Below are positions 34,567 to 45,825 of a DNA stretch of 64,000 nt, piece after piece. Origin of the DNA: Anaspis maculata (taxonomy: Eukaryota; Arthropoda; Insecta; Coleoptera; Scraptiidae); contig OX421965.1 in assembly GCA_949128115.1 (NCBI GenBank), forward strand, positions 37,769,681 through 37,833,680, in the 5' to 3' direction. The notes beneath the pieces are model-generated. The model made no database searches. It was not told the DNA's origin and was given only the letters and a program-made list of their open reading frames with translations. The first letter of the stretch is position 1. Each line of letters begins with the position of its first letter. The position numbers and the translations under genes were made by a program.

Positions 34567-37500
34567 TTACAATTTTCTATTCAGTAGCATGAGATAGGAG
34601 TACGAACTTTGCAGCAACTGTGAATGTAAATCATGATCCGTTTTTAAAAATCATACGTTTCATACGCACAATCGTGAACAAAATGGTGCATCAAGGCTAA
34701 GAATTTTGCATGCAACCAACAATACATGAACCCAGTACAATCCACAAAGGGCTGTAGTGTTGGTTGCAATAAAAATTTTATGACACGCAATCTTGCTCGT
34801 AACTGTAGGCTTACTGTGACGAAGAGCGTGAAAGACATGATCCCCAAAGGAGCACCGTGTAAATAAATCGGTCTTTGCGACTTTAGCAGCATCGTCAGAA
34901 AAACTTTTTGATGTTTTACTTTCGCGTCGTACCATTTCGAACCGAACGCCGTCTTGGCTATAGTTTCGCTCTGGAATGATAGAGAAAATGAGAGAGGCAA
35001 AACAACGATAACATTGTAATATGTCTGATGCTGTATTACACTTGAAATGAGAGCTTGACCAGCGTGAGACACGACGTACAGAGCAATGATCCAGCCTACG
35101 AGGTGAATTATGGCACCAATTGAGGATTCCTGTGTGAAAATACAATAACAGCGAAACTTATATTGCACCTCGTGGTGTACGTATATTTGGAGCTTGTCAG
35201 TACCCAAGAGTTCAGTGAGGGAAGAGAATCCTATTGAATAATGCAGGCATTATCGCGCATAGGTACATGCCTGCATTTTTCAATAATACTGGATAAAGCA
35301 TAGTATTCTACTCGCGGGTAATGGCTATTACTCATTCGGATACTTCACGACACTCGCCAAGGCTCGTGTCGGCAAACTGCATCCTCATGAGTAAGAAGCA
35401 ATCATTACCTGCTTGTTGAATAATATACTATTACCCCATCAGTGACATGTCAGTGCCAGGAGCGTGATTCTGTGCTCTCCTAATCGCTAGGGTAGGAACC
35501 AATCAGCATCGAGTTCCTGCTTAGACAACGAAACCGACAAGCTTCGCTAAGTATATACCTAAGCGAGTACCTAAGTAATAAGTACAGAACAGAGTATTAT
35601 ACTTTTTTTCAGAGCGCTGAAACCAATGACAAATGCAGTAGGTACTAGAAAGAGACTCTCGAGGTTTAAGGGAGAGCGAGAGCGAGAGAGAACTGTAGAA
35701 ATTAGGGTTTCCCAATTTTCGTTGTCATATTCTACCGTGACGTCATGCACAACGTTGGTTAATCGAGGTCATGGTATTGACACACGACGTTTTGTTTCTG
35801 ACTGATAACAAGAGTACCCAAAGAATGAAAAAGGACCATCAATAACCTATTTTGTAGGTGTTACCGGGTGTTACTGTGTTTCTGGTTTCACTTCACTGTG
35901 TTTTATGTGGTGGAAAACCAAGTTCAAGTGTGTTTTTACCTTTTCACTGACAACTAGACGACAATCTGTCAGTTCTGTCACAGTGGTGCCTAAGGGCACG
36001 CCACATGCGGTGGTGGCTGAGCCTGAAGTGTATTAAAATTAACTTCCACACATAAAAAATCCTTTGTCCTTCAAAAATGGTTTCAGTGGCTGTAGTGACT
36101 TCCCCAACATGATAATCGAATGATTTTAAAATTGCTGCTGCTATACTTCTCTGGCAAAATTCCACCACGTTCTCAGAACGAGAAGTCATTAACGTCAAAA
36201 CGTCAAAGACGACCCTGAAAAACCAACGTGTTTTCTATCTCCTAAAATTGAAAAGGCCAATTGACGTCGTATCGTATCTTTCGAGCTGTTATTGAATAAA
36301 TGTGTCTCAGATATGTCTTATTTTTTCCGAAAACGTCACTTGTCAGCTTGTCACTTGATTTTTGATTCAAAAAGTCCTAGTTCCGCATTAGTAACGTGAA
36401 CGGGTAGAACATATTGTTTTCAAACAATGTTTTTCTGTATGAAAAGTAGGGAATGAAAATTCAGAAAAAATATCCGGGTTAACAAAAAAGTATATTACTC
36501 TGTTGCGGTCAAGGTCATGGCAAAATTAGGAACATTACTCAACCTCTAGTATGAAGTTTGCAATACAGCCGAAAATTACGCCAGTCATCATAATGTAACA
36601 GCCCATAACATTTTGGTAGCAATTATCAAACTCGCTGGAAATGCTAAAATATTAATAGATTTTATTAGCGACATTGCGATATAACAGACAGATTTTCGGG
36701 CATTTGACCTTCTTTTTTCGAGATAAGCCCGGACAGGACAGGTCCACTTTGGTTTCAAGGGGGATGTTCATTGTTCAAGTGCTATTAATTCAACCATGAA
36801 GTGTCACCCCCGTAGTCAGGGTGGCAGCCTCTCCGAAAATTATAAATGACAAGAGGGGTTGAGTGATACATCATTTTGAAGCTGGTTCAATTGTCTTTAC
36901 AGCGGAGCTTTTTGTCGATTCGATGCAAATTTTCCAAGATAATGTTGATTTCGGTGTTTTTGGAGGGTTACAGCCCCTTCCAGGAATCTGACTCGTTGTT
37001 GCCCAAACCATGACGGGGCTTATGTCTCTAGTGAACATATCACAGTATACGAACAAATGAGGTCAAGTGCCGGAAAATCTGTCTAATACGTTTTCGTTGG
37101 GCCAGCCTGTATATAAATAACACCTACTCAAGAATGAATTGGTGGTATTTTATGCAGTTATGAAGTCGTTCAGTATGTTCGATCTTGAGGTCGAACATCT
37201 GTTCCAGAAGCTGATTCAAATGTTCAATCCTCAGAACGATGTGTTGAGCCGTTTCGAAGGTGCTGAATGAAATCGCAGCAGAACCAGCAATTATAATGAA
37301 AATCGCGATATACTGGTAAACCCAAAGCACCGGTTTCATTCCAGAGAACCTGAAAGGCGCAGAAGTCGGAACAAACAGGCCGCAGAGCTCACTCAAGCCC
37401 CTTTCTGCGTTGACTTTCTCGCACTTCGGCGATTCGAGAACCGCCAAAGCTCCGTACATGAAAATACCGATGACAACGTACACCCTGTACATGAGCGCTA

Positions 37501-37931
37501 AACGATTCAGTTGCAGGTTTATCCTGTCGAAATTTGTCGGTTTTCCAAAACTCTTGAAGTCGGACAGCTTACTGTAGAGCATTGCCATTTGGTCCTGCTT
37601 TACCAGATAGTTCAGCAATATGTAGTGAAACCCAACACACGGGACCAAAGTCGTTATGTCTTCGGTTGGAGATAAGTCCATATTGTCTACAATTTCAAAA
37701 AGTCATGATACAATTAGTGACGGTGCACATCTCTGCATTACAGATAAAGATGTTGGCAAAGTGTACTGTGGTCATAATCCATATTGGCAGCATGATCATT
37801 AGGACAGTTAGAAGTTTCAAGTGGAAATAACGTCCGATTCTGGAAGATTCATCTTTCGGCGGCCACAAGAAGTGGATCCTTAAATAACTCAAGGAGTTCT
37901 GGAGGATTTTGATTTCCTCTTCTTCTACCAT
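34567..37931 (-). CDS. Odorant receptor 2 (7tm_6 family)
   Basis: Insect odorant receptor paralogous to receptors 1 and 3; predicted 381 residues. Exons in transcript order: 37742-37931, 37128-37686, 36544-36643, 35040-35129, 34815-34970, 34567-34617. Lengths are 190, 559, 100, 90, 156 and 51, identical to receptor 3. It begins MVEEEEIKILQNSLSYLRI. Exon 2 carries MDLSPTEDITTLVPCVGFHY and FETAQHIVLRIEHLNQLLEQ. Exon 3 has NVMGCYIMMTGVIFGCIANF. Exon 4 has IIHLVGWIIALYVVSHAGQA. Exon 5 has YLHGAPLGIMSFTLFVT. Exon 6 is LLQSSYSYLMLLNRKL-stop, the most diverged C-terminus of the three. Introns 2 and 3 are enlarged, and intron 2 contains a 400-bp inverted-repeat element. A minus-strand AATAAA is at 34461-34466. 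No disabling changes seen. Confidence 0.92.
35231..35286. repeat. 56-bp imperfect hairpin in receptor 2 intron
   Basis: CTATTGAATAATGCAGGC at the left pairs with GCCTGCATTTTTCAATA at the right around a loop containing CGCGCATAGGTAC. It is in intron 3 of odorant receptor 2. The size is pre-microRNA-like, but a MITE fragment is as likely; a third related stretch, CAGGTAATG...TTGAATAATA, follows near 35395-35430. Confidence 0.5.
36685..37085. repeat. 400-bp MITE-like element in receptor 2 intron
   Basis: AGACAGATTTTCGGGCATTT followed by GACCT at the left end is matched on the minus strand by AGACAGATTTTCCGGCACTT followed by GACCT at the right end. That is a terminal inverted repeat of about 25 bp. 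The interior is not palindromic. It occupies most of intron 2 (36644-37127) of odorant receptor 2, ending about 40 bases from the splice donor of exon 2. Confidence 0.75.
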
Positions 37932-37997
37932 TTCACTGGTACCTGGGTGAGTGAACAAGTTAGAATGAATCCTCGAGTTCATGGTCATCACAGGTCG

Positions 37998-38345
37998 TTT
38001 TAGACACCGAGAAAGACGGCAGCATGCATTTTTGAGCGTGGACTGCCGGATACTCAACGATGTCACCAAGAAAGACAGCTATCCTCTGCCACAAATCGAT
38101 GACACTTTGACTGCAATGTTCGGTCAAAATGACTTTCGAGACTTGACCGTAAAAGTGGCAAGTTGGAGGATTCATCCCGAGAGAAAAAAGAAAACCGCAT
38201 TCTCAACTGGACTGTATCAGTTCACCGTCATGCCTTTTGGGCTTTGTAAGGCAACGGCTACGTTCAAGCGCTTGTTGAAGACTTCACATGGGAAACTTGC
38301 CTATTAACCTCGACGATGTAATAATCATCGGTGGAACATTCGAAG
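37998..38345 (+). pseudogene. Broken Ty3/gypsy-type reverse transcriptase fragment
   Basis: Pieces of an LTR-retrotransposon reverse transcriptase occur in order but in different frames: EKDGSMHF (near 38010), then RILNDVTKKDSYPLPQIDDT (near 38050-38110), KTAFSTGLYQFTVMPFGLCK (near 38190-38250), then NLDDVIIIGGTFE (near 38300-38345), the catalytic-loop region where the family has Y-x-D-D. The order and spacing match the palm and fingers of gypsy-class reverse transcriptase. At least two frameshifts disable it. There is no gag, integrase or LTR. It begins about 70 bases upstream of the receptor 2 start and is cut off at a minisatellite. It is a transposon relic, not a functional gene. Confidence 0.88.
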
Positions 38346-38348
38346 GTC

Positions 38349-38716
38349 GGGTAACAGAATATCCCAGCCAAAAATATCCCGGCAATAATATCCCAGCCAA
38401 AAATATTGTGCTGGGTACTACTCAAGAACCAGACTATATATAAGTTGAAACGCATATTATTGTAATTTAGATATACCCAATGAATTATGTACTATTCAAT
38501 TAAAAATATCCCTGCGACAAAATATCACAAGCCAAAAATATCCCCGCCAATAATATCCCAGCCAAAAATATCCCCGCGACAGAATATCCCAGGCCAAAAA
38601 TATCCCAGCCAAAAATATCCCAGCCAAAAATATCCCCGCGACAAAATATTCCAGCCTAAAATACCCCAGCCAAAAATATCCTTGCAACAGAATTTCTCAG
38701 GCCAAAAATATATATT
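38349..38716. repeat. AGCCAAAAATATCCC minisatellite, forward block
   Basis: Tandem units of about 17-20 bp built on CAGCCAAAAATATCCC, with variants CCGCGACAAAATATCCC and CCGCCAATAATATCCC. The array runs from 38349 to about 38406, is interrupted to about 38498 and resumes to 38716. It starts exactly where the reverse transcriptase homology stops. Its mirror image lies at 39472-39660. Confidence 0.92.
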
Positions 38717-39160
38717 ACATATTAAATGAGTCTAAAAAGAAGGGTACGATACTCTAGTTAAAAATAAACTTCTTATCTGGCTGGTCTGAAAAGGAGAATG
38801 CTTGAGTCAAAAAAAGACTATTAACCTAGGTAATAGGTAGGTCTAAAATAAAGGACGATACTTGAGTAGAAAATGCACTTCTCATCTGATGGGTGTAAAA
38901 AGAAGGAGGATGCTTGAATCAAGAATCAGTTCTTGATCTGGTGGGTCTGAAAAGAAGGATGATACTTGAGTCGGAAATGAACTCATTATCTGGTGGGCCT
39001 AATGTCTCTTGAATCAAAAATAGATTTTTATCTGGTGGATCTTGAAAGAACGAGAATGCTGGAGTGAGAAATCAGTTCTTTATCTCGTGGGTCCGAAAAG
39101 AAGGATGATACTTGAGACGAAAATAGACTCCTTATCGGCTATACAATTAATAGTGCTATT
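38717..39160. repeat. Degenerate tandem repeat of about 50-65 bp units
   Basis: About seven diverged units containing ATCTGGTGGGTCTGAAAAGA then AGGATGATACTTGAGTC and AAAAT(A/G). It lies between the two inverted blocks of the AAAATATCCC minisatellite. Confidence 0.8.
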
Positions 39161-39309
39161 CTGTAAAAAAAAAACATCCCATAAACGCTCTGTTATGTAA
39201 AAATTCGTGTCGGCCATTGGCTGTTGCCTCGGTAATAACAACGGAACAGAGCCTTTATGGAATGTAATTTTTTAGAGAATCGCACCATAAGTCAAAAATC
39301 GGCCTGTAA

Positions 39310-39450
39310 AATGTCTCGTCGGTGATTTGGTGAGTCGGTGAGTTGGTGAATCAGCAAGTCAGTGAAATACCCTGTCGGTGGATTGGTGACTCCGTGAGTT
39401 GACCTGTCGGTGGATTCGTTAATCGGTGATTTGGTTGTCGGTGAAATGTC
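39310..39450. repeat. GTCGGTGATTTGGTGA simple tandem repeat
   Basis: Degenerate short units of GTCGGTGA, GTTGGTGA and GGATTGGTGA, about eight to sixteen bases each. It immediately precedes the inverted block of the AAAATATCCC minisatellite. Confidence 0.7.
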
Positions 39451-39471
39451 AATGTGCACAGGTGGTTTCAC

Positions 39472-39660
39472 GGGGATATTTTTGGCTGGGATATTATTGG
39501 CAGGGATATTTTTGGCCTAGGATATTTTGTCGCGGGGATATTTTTGGCCTGGGATATTATTGGCGGGGATACTTTTGGCCTGGAATATTTTGTCGCGGGG
39601 ATATTTTTGTCTGGGATATTATTGGCGGGGATATTTTGTCGCAGGGATATTTTTTGCCCT
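39472..39660. repeat. AAAATATCCC minisatellite, inverted block
   Basis: The same unit as at 38349-38716 but on the other strand: GGGATATTTTTGGCTGGGAT and variants with GTCGCGGGGATATTTT. Together the two arrays form a large inverted repeat with a loop of about 750 bp. Long ORFs reading repeated GWDI/GYF-type words here only reflect the array. Confidence 0.92.
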
Positions 39661-39956
39661 ACTGATCGACTAGCGACTGACCAAGGACAAGATTCCGTTC
39701 TTTTAGTCTTGGAAATAAGAAGACTGAACAAGAAACTTAGTATCGGTCTAGGGCGAGTTGTACTTGCTGCGCTATTGGGATTATATTTGGTACAAATACA
39801 TAACAATTCCACAAGTGAGGTTATGTTGCTCCAGAAAAATGGAGAACTGAAAAATAATACAAGCCAGGTAAAGCATATTGTCATTATCGTACATGGGCTG
39901 ATTGGGTGGCGTTTTGGCATTTGAGGGTCGTGACTAGCTCTTTGTATATTGAAATA

Positions 39957-40607
39957 TACAGGGTGATTAAAAAATGTCGGACTACCTTGAAGGTGCGTAA
40001 TATGGAAGTGTAGTAAGTGCTCGAAAGTTGTTAAAAAAAATCTGCTTCTTCTAATTTTGAAGTTGTGGAGGGACACAAGTTGGTCCTTCTATCGCTTCTA
40101 TTTGCGTTGTTTCAAAATATTTCAGTGAACTGTTTATGGAAAAAAACGAGTACCAAAAATCAACCTCTGAATTTGCCAAAAATTTGTTTTGTATACAGGG
40201 TGAGTTTTGAATCCTGAAAATTATTTCTTTCTGAAAGTACCTGCCAACAGCCATATTGGTCCCATAACCTATGTATAGCAAAATTAGAATATAAAACACA
40301 ATTTATTTCAATAGAATTCTATTGCTCCTGGTTTTTTAGGATAACTCAATTTTTGTAGTTTATGATTCACCCTGTGTAGAAAACAAATTCAATACAGATT
40401 CGGAGGTTGATTTTTGTTTTACTCATTATATTTCCATAAACAGTAACTGAAATCTTTTGAAACAACGGAAATAGAACCAATCAAAGGACCAACTTTTGTC
40501 CCTCCATAACTTCAAAATCAAAAGACAGAATTTCTCAACAACTTTCCAGCACTCTACCACGGTGCTGGAATGGTACCATGGTCCAACACTTTTGAATCAC
40601 CTTGCAT
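39957..40607. repeat. Foldback element ending TACAGGGTGATTAAAAAATG
   Basis: Left TACAGGGTGATTAAAAAATG then TCGGACTACCTTGAAGG pairs with the right end. Inner blocks GAAAGTTGTTAAAAA, GAGGGACACAAGTTGGTCCT and ACTGTTTATGGAAAAA are inverted around 40440-40560. An inner TACAGGGTGAGTT and TTCACCCTGTGTAGA pair is present. Clearly the same family as 10956-11622, with many blocks shared base for base. Confidence 0.85.
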
Positions 40608-40664
40608 AATCACTCAAATACCAACTCATGTCATTTTTCAATAATAGTACGTGGACCTGTAGTA

Positions 40665-41920
40665 CTGACTCAGATTATACTGCCTGGCAAAATTTTCGTT
40701 ATACTTTTCAAAGTTTTGTCATTGGCGAACCCTTCGGCCAGTTTCCACGGAAATTTTCTTGCAGCAAGCCTGAAGAGTCTCCTCAATGCCCACAAGCTCG
40801 TGGTAATGTATCCTTGAGATTACAGAATGAAATACTCTCGGAAGTGAAAATGTCCGAAAATAATTTTAGAGGATTTTCCAACATGATCTAAAAGATGGTC
40901 AGAGGACTTCAGAAGAGGTAGTCCATGCTTGAAATGATCACGAACAACAATTCTGTACTTGAATAAGTGGGATGAAATGCACGATTCACATAGACGACCA
41001 GCCACCGACGCTGCAAAACAGCATACAAGCGGCCAATGAGCAGCTAGTGTGATTCACTGTAGACCATTCTTTTGCCATAACAAACTGCTGTAGAAAAAAT
41101 TAGCTTCCCTGCAACCCTGAAATGATTTCTCAGATATCTTGGTAACACCATAAAAATCATTTCGATTTTAGGGGCCACGATGGTACAAAACAAGGGGAAT
41201 AGAGAATTCCGACGGAGGTTCGCAAGCTTGCAGGTGGTGTTAGGTTGATGCACGAAAATCAAAAAAAAAAATAAAACCTGCAAACACAAGAAAGCGTTCC
41301 TTCGTGTTTTCAAAATCACATCGGATGCTTGGGCATAGATAAAACATTTTGTTGAAGCAAGCCCAAGATAATCTGTTTTCTTAACTATTCTTCGGCAGGG
41401 TACCAATTGAATGTTAGAGGAAAGTTGATGGGGGTCTCAAGAATCTCGTCAGATATGAACCTGCTGACTTTCCAAGGTTCCCATAAACCTTGAGTTACCA
41501 TCGAACATAGAACTGTTCAAATTATTTGGACAGCAGCGTTTTAGCTAGTGGTACAAAAATCACCTACAACATGAAGAGGTGATAATGGACACAAGTGACG
41601 TTTTTCATCATCTTGAAGAGATAATAAGTAACTTTTACTACGACCATTTCAAGCAAGGACTACCTTTTTCGAAGTGCCCGGACCATCTTGAGAACATGTT
41701 GGATAATTCTCGAAAATGATTTTCAAACATTTTCTGCTTCGAGAGTATTTCATCCAGTAATCTTACGACCTACATTTCTGTGGTCTTGTGTACATTGAGA
41801 AAACTCTTCAAGCTTACTCCATGAAAAAATCCAAGTCAAGTCAGTGGTCGACGGATTCGGCAATGCCAATCTTTTGCAAAAGTGTAACGTTAACTTTGCC
41901 CGGCAGTATAGTTGTAAGTA
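40665..41920. repeat. 1.25-kb foldback element with about 550-bp arms
   Basis: The outer blocks ATTATACTGCCTGGCAAA and TTTGCCCGGCAGTATAGT are reverse complements. Pairing continues through GAAATACTCTCG, CCAACATG(A/T)TCT, AAGATGGTC and TAGTCC(A/T)TGCTTGAAATG to a centre near 41290. The arms are diverged. ORFs inside, including a 120-codon minus-strand frame, show no known motif. Confidence 0.82.
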
Positions 41921-42794
41921 AGTTTCCTGAAACTTTTTTGGAATTATTTAAAAAAAATCCAAAAACTAAATAGTAGCAAGGAACAGTTTTTTATGAGTAC
42001 CTTTATGCGACTAATTTCTTCACATTATCTGTTCCGTAGTGAAAAAACTTCTACATGGAAATAACACATCTGACTGCGATTATGCCATGCCTCGTGCCGT
42101 GCCAAGTTCCGAGTTAAGTGAGCTTATAATCGACAGATTTCGTTGAGACCATAGCTTTGTTAGGTATAGGTATCTACCTCCAATGTGGTAGATAACTTCT
42201 GGTGTATTATGAAATTACAGTGTAGAAATATAAGTAGATAAGTGTCCATCAGTGGTCAGTTCCTCTCATAGTCATAATTTGATAAAACCAGGAGACACGG
42301 CGATTACTAATCTCCATCATTTTGAGCCTTCAAGGTCATTTTTTATTGTGTTTGACGTGGTTCTAACAACTGGCATTATATTATATACGTATTATTGGAA
42401 GTTATATTTGGACTTCGACTCTGGACAAGTGACGACTGATGACCTTGAACTACACTGTAGAAAAGGAGCCTTGAAAAGAACAGTCAATCTTTTTTGGTAT
42501 CAGACAGTTAGTAGTGACCTTCGATCAACAATCAACTGATAAATAGACATCACTGACAGGTGACAGGTTACCGACTGCACCTCTCCATACAAGACATAAT
42601 TTTCAAAATACGTGGAAGACGACATCATCTGGCAGATTTTATTTCAACCTTTCCACATCAGGTCTTTCTATGATTCAACGAGCACGACCTCGGATACTTT
42701 CATATAGAAAAAGTTGAGATGGTCATATCTTTGCTCGTCAATATCTTCATTCTTCTATGCTTGGCCGTTTCGTTGAACTATTGCAAAGTGACGA

Positions 42795-42930
42795 GCACCG
42801 CTTGTGCCGCTGCCGGCTTTCCATCGCCTGAATGAACCGTTTGTGCCGCCACCGTTCTTCTATCGCCTGAACGCATCGCTTGTGTCGTAAGCTTTCCACC
42901 GCTTAAATGCACCGCTCGTGCCGCAACCGC
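42795..42930. repeat. 39-bp minisatellite (GCACCGCTTGTGCCGC units)
   Basis: About three and a half units of AGCACCGCTTGTGCCGC followed by a CTTTCCATCGCCTGAAT-like tail. More GC-rich than its surroundings. It is followed by two ACCTGTAAGGC copies at 42940-42985. Confidence 0.8.
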
Positions 42931-44247
42931 CGAGCCTCACACCTGTAAGGCTGTTGGCGTGAGGCCTTAAGACCTGTAAGGCGTGAGGGCACATTCACTT
43001 GTTTTTTATTTGTTAAAATCGAAGTACAAATTGAGACCACTAGTTACAAGCATCAAAAAAATGTATCTCAAAAGCCTCTTGAAAAAAAATTGAAAATTTA
43101 GGCGAGAACGGGTGGAGTTTGAATTGGAAGAACCATGACGTAACCCTGTTCTGCGCTTGCGCATTAGGTGGATCGTCATGTTATATGCATTGACTGCAGG
43201 CTGTTGTCAGGTTGTGTCTGACAGGCAGTCTACAGTCCATCAATATTCACTAGTTATTAATTAAAAACACGGAAAACAAAACAACACAATGCAGCGGATT
43301 TTTTGTATTATACATATCAGCACTATCAGCAGGAAACAGTTTTTTTTTTGTTTGTGGTGACAGTTCACTACATATCTGACAATTTTGCATTGGAGAACCG
43401 GGAAACGTTGCCAGAGAGTTGCCGTGTCTAATTCTGTTCATGTCCTGTGGTTATGTTTGAATGACATCTCCGTCAGACTCTATGTGTGTTTTCCATGGTT
43501 GAAAAGTGTCATACAAGTGGTGTATTTTGAAGGGATGCTCCAACAACTGCATTTCTACGTCTCAAAAAAAAAAAAAATAACTGCGCCTTCCCAGATCGCA
43601 ACTCCCAAGACATTGGGGTGGCTTGATGAGGTTTGTGGTGAACAGCTACGAGACAAAGTGTTCAACGCCAAAAGAATGACGATGATTCAGCCAACTTGCT
43701 GCAGACAGAGATCATTTCAATGTACTTCGAATATTTCAGCTGGCGTTCTTTTTACTAATTGAGCAAAGTGTCTTCTTGCCCGCGTCAGATTGGCACGAGC
43801 GGAAGTCTGACACAAATCTGCAAAAAGAATCGGCACTGCTCTGACAGAAATAGGACCACGTTCGCACCACGGCCTCTGGGACCTCTGAGGGATCTATTCC
43901 CCTCGAACCTGCTCAAATTCACACTTCCTTCATGCAGCAGTCATTGTTCAGAGCAACAAAGAGCAAATATTTGGGTTGAGTGGCACACGTTGCCTGTTCC
44001 TCGACGTTCATTATGGCAACCCGGTACTGTTTTTAGCGCGCTCGGTGCCGAAGATTCTCTCAGTATTTTTTCAACTTGAGAGAATAGGTTATTCTTGAAG
44101 CCGCTAGCTTAAACGGACTGGAACAAACGTAAATGAAAGCTGAGGAGTTACGCGAATATTCAGAGTCAAGTCATCGTTGAAAGATGTCGCTAGTTATTAA
44201 ATTCGTACGTGGGAACTGAGCGAATTTCTACATCATGATTCACTTCT
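42931..44247. other. Unassigned intergenic DNA
   Basis: I recognise no gene. Two overlapping plus-strand ORFs of 125 and 106 codons lie at 43385-44079 but show no motif, no plausible splice structure and no resemblance to a family I know. Confidence 0.4.
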
Positions 44248-44400
44248 TAAGCTGGGTTCCCAGATGCGAATATTCGGACAGAAAATGCGATTTTATATGT
44301 CAAATTTTGAATTCGAGGGCTCTGATTGGCCAATATGACGACTTTGACATTAAATTTCGCATTTTCTGTCCGAATATTCGCAACTGGGAATCTAGCTTTA
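44248..44400. repeat. 153-bp hairpin MITE
   Basis: TAAGCTGGGTTCCCAG...GCGAATATTCGGACAGAAAA then TGCGA at the left is matched by TCGCATTTTCTGTCCGAATA then TTCGCAACTGGGAATCTAGC at the right. It forms a long nearly perfect stem with a loop of about 50 bases. High arm identity suggests a young copy. Confidence 0.9.
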
Positions 44401-44769
44401 CACCTCGTTGCTAAAAAATCTCACTGCATGACGTCCGATAGAACGATGAGAACATTATGCGGTAAAATAAAACACACCCGCAAATGAAGATGATGGGCCG
44501 CCGGCCTGCTGCATCGACGCGGCGCGTCACTCGTGGCCCCAGTGACAGCGCTCCAGTGTGCTATATCAAGTTGCCTATTAAAATGTTCCACGACTATACG
44601 TCGTTCGCGATCGTTTTGGATGCGATGAATTGATTCCGAATGGCTTGGAATAGAGGAGCATCGATGGAGATTGACCGTTGTACCTGGACCAATCCGCCTG
44701 AGCTGTCCGCTCCCGACTTGTCACGTCCATTGCCGGGTGCTTTTGCGGGTCTCTTAGAGAGGAGTTCCG

Positions 44770-45140
44770 ATCCACTTCGAGGAAGCTGAGTCAAGACCCG
44801 TTGATGCTGCGTCGCGACCCACCTGGAGGCCGTAGAGTTGAAGCCCTTCGATGATGAGTCTCAACCCACTTGGACGATGCTGAGTCTCAACCCACTTGGA
44901 CGATGCTGAGTCGAAACTTTGACTGATGCGTCTCACCCCACCTGGAGAATGTCGAGTTGGAATCCTTCGGAGATGCGGTTCGATCCCCTTGGGGAAGTTG
45001 AGTTGAGATCCTTCCAGGATAAGTTTCGACCCACCTGGGGGCTGATGAGCTGCTACTCTTTGAGTTCCGACCCACCTCTAAGATGTAGAGTCGAAGCCCT
45101 TGGCTGTTGAGTCTCTGCTTGAGTATGGACCCACCCGAAA
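44770..45140. repeat. Degenerate tandem repeat of about 29 bp
   Basis: Units of ACCCACTTGGACGATGCTGAGTC(T/G) with variants such as ACCCACCTGGAGAATGTCGAGTT, including two identical adjacent copies around 44861-44915. About ten to twelve diverged units. The ORFs here on both strands follow the repeat. Confidence 0.82.
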
Positions 45141-45639
45141 AAATTGTATTTCTCAATCTTGTATAAAACCCTATGATACATAGATTCTGAGATGAGATTT
45201 GTCCGTCTGTGTACAAACTCTCCAGCTTGAACTTCTCCTTGAAGAATAAAGCTATAACTCTGCAACTTTCTTCAGTGGATGGCTTAGCCATTGGAAGGGT
45301 GGTCAACTGGTCAATGGGCTTTTTTTTTTTGGATTGTGACGTCATAATCATTGACCCGCGATACAATATTGAATTTCGTATATAACGGGAGATATTTTGA
45401 CGAAATTAAAGTAGTACTCCTATCTTGCATATATAGGTATGTTTATTTGTATGCTTGCTTTTGAGCTCCGACGCCATCTTGAACGCCATTTCGAAGTTTG
45501 TAACTAGTCGATAATTGAAAGAACAATCGAGAACTTGTCACGCCTCATCCTAGTAATCATGGAATCAAGCCTGGTTCTGCTATAGAACACTTTTGTTTTG
45601 TGTAAGGATTATGACTAAAGACCGGATTTTTAGGCTCTT

Positions 45640-45780
45640 CTAAATGCAAGAATAAGTAGGCGAAGAGATCCTAACAATCTCGAAATAGGCCCCTAAATAG
45701 GCAAAATAGACTCTTAAATAGACAAATAAGGTCTTGAGCAGGCAAATAGGCGTTTAAATGGACAAATAATATCTTCAAGA
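45640..45780. repeat. AAATAGGC-type short tandem repeat
   Basis: Degenerate units of about 17-20 bases built on CTTAAATAGACAAATA and CCTAAATAGGCAAAATAGA. No coding potential. Confidence 0.7.
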
Positions 45781-45825
45781 TCAAGTTGAAATATTCTTGA
45801 GGAATATACTTGGGAATATACCACA

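Noticed and set aside
38349..39660. CRISPR-like array
   Set aside because: Units are contiguous with no unique spacers, and the genome is eukaryotic; this is a minisatellite.
39426..40076. Long ORFs of 156-202 codons on both strands
   Set aside because: Much of their length is repeated words produced by the AAAATATCCC minisatellite and by foldback arms.
43385..44079. Two overlapping ORFs of 125 and 106 codons
   Set aside because: No motif, no codon pattern like the neighbouring genes, and a poly-A run creates a lysine stretch.
44770..45366. 159-codon minus-strand ORF
   Set aside because: Mostly translation of the 29-bp tandem repeat.
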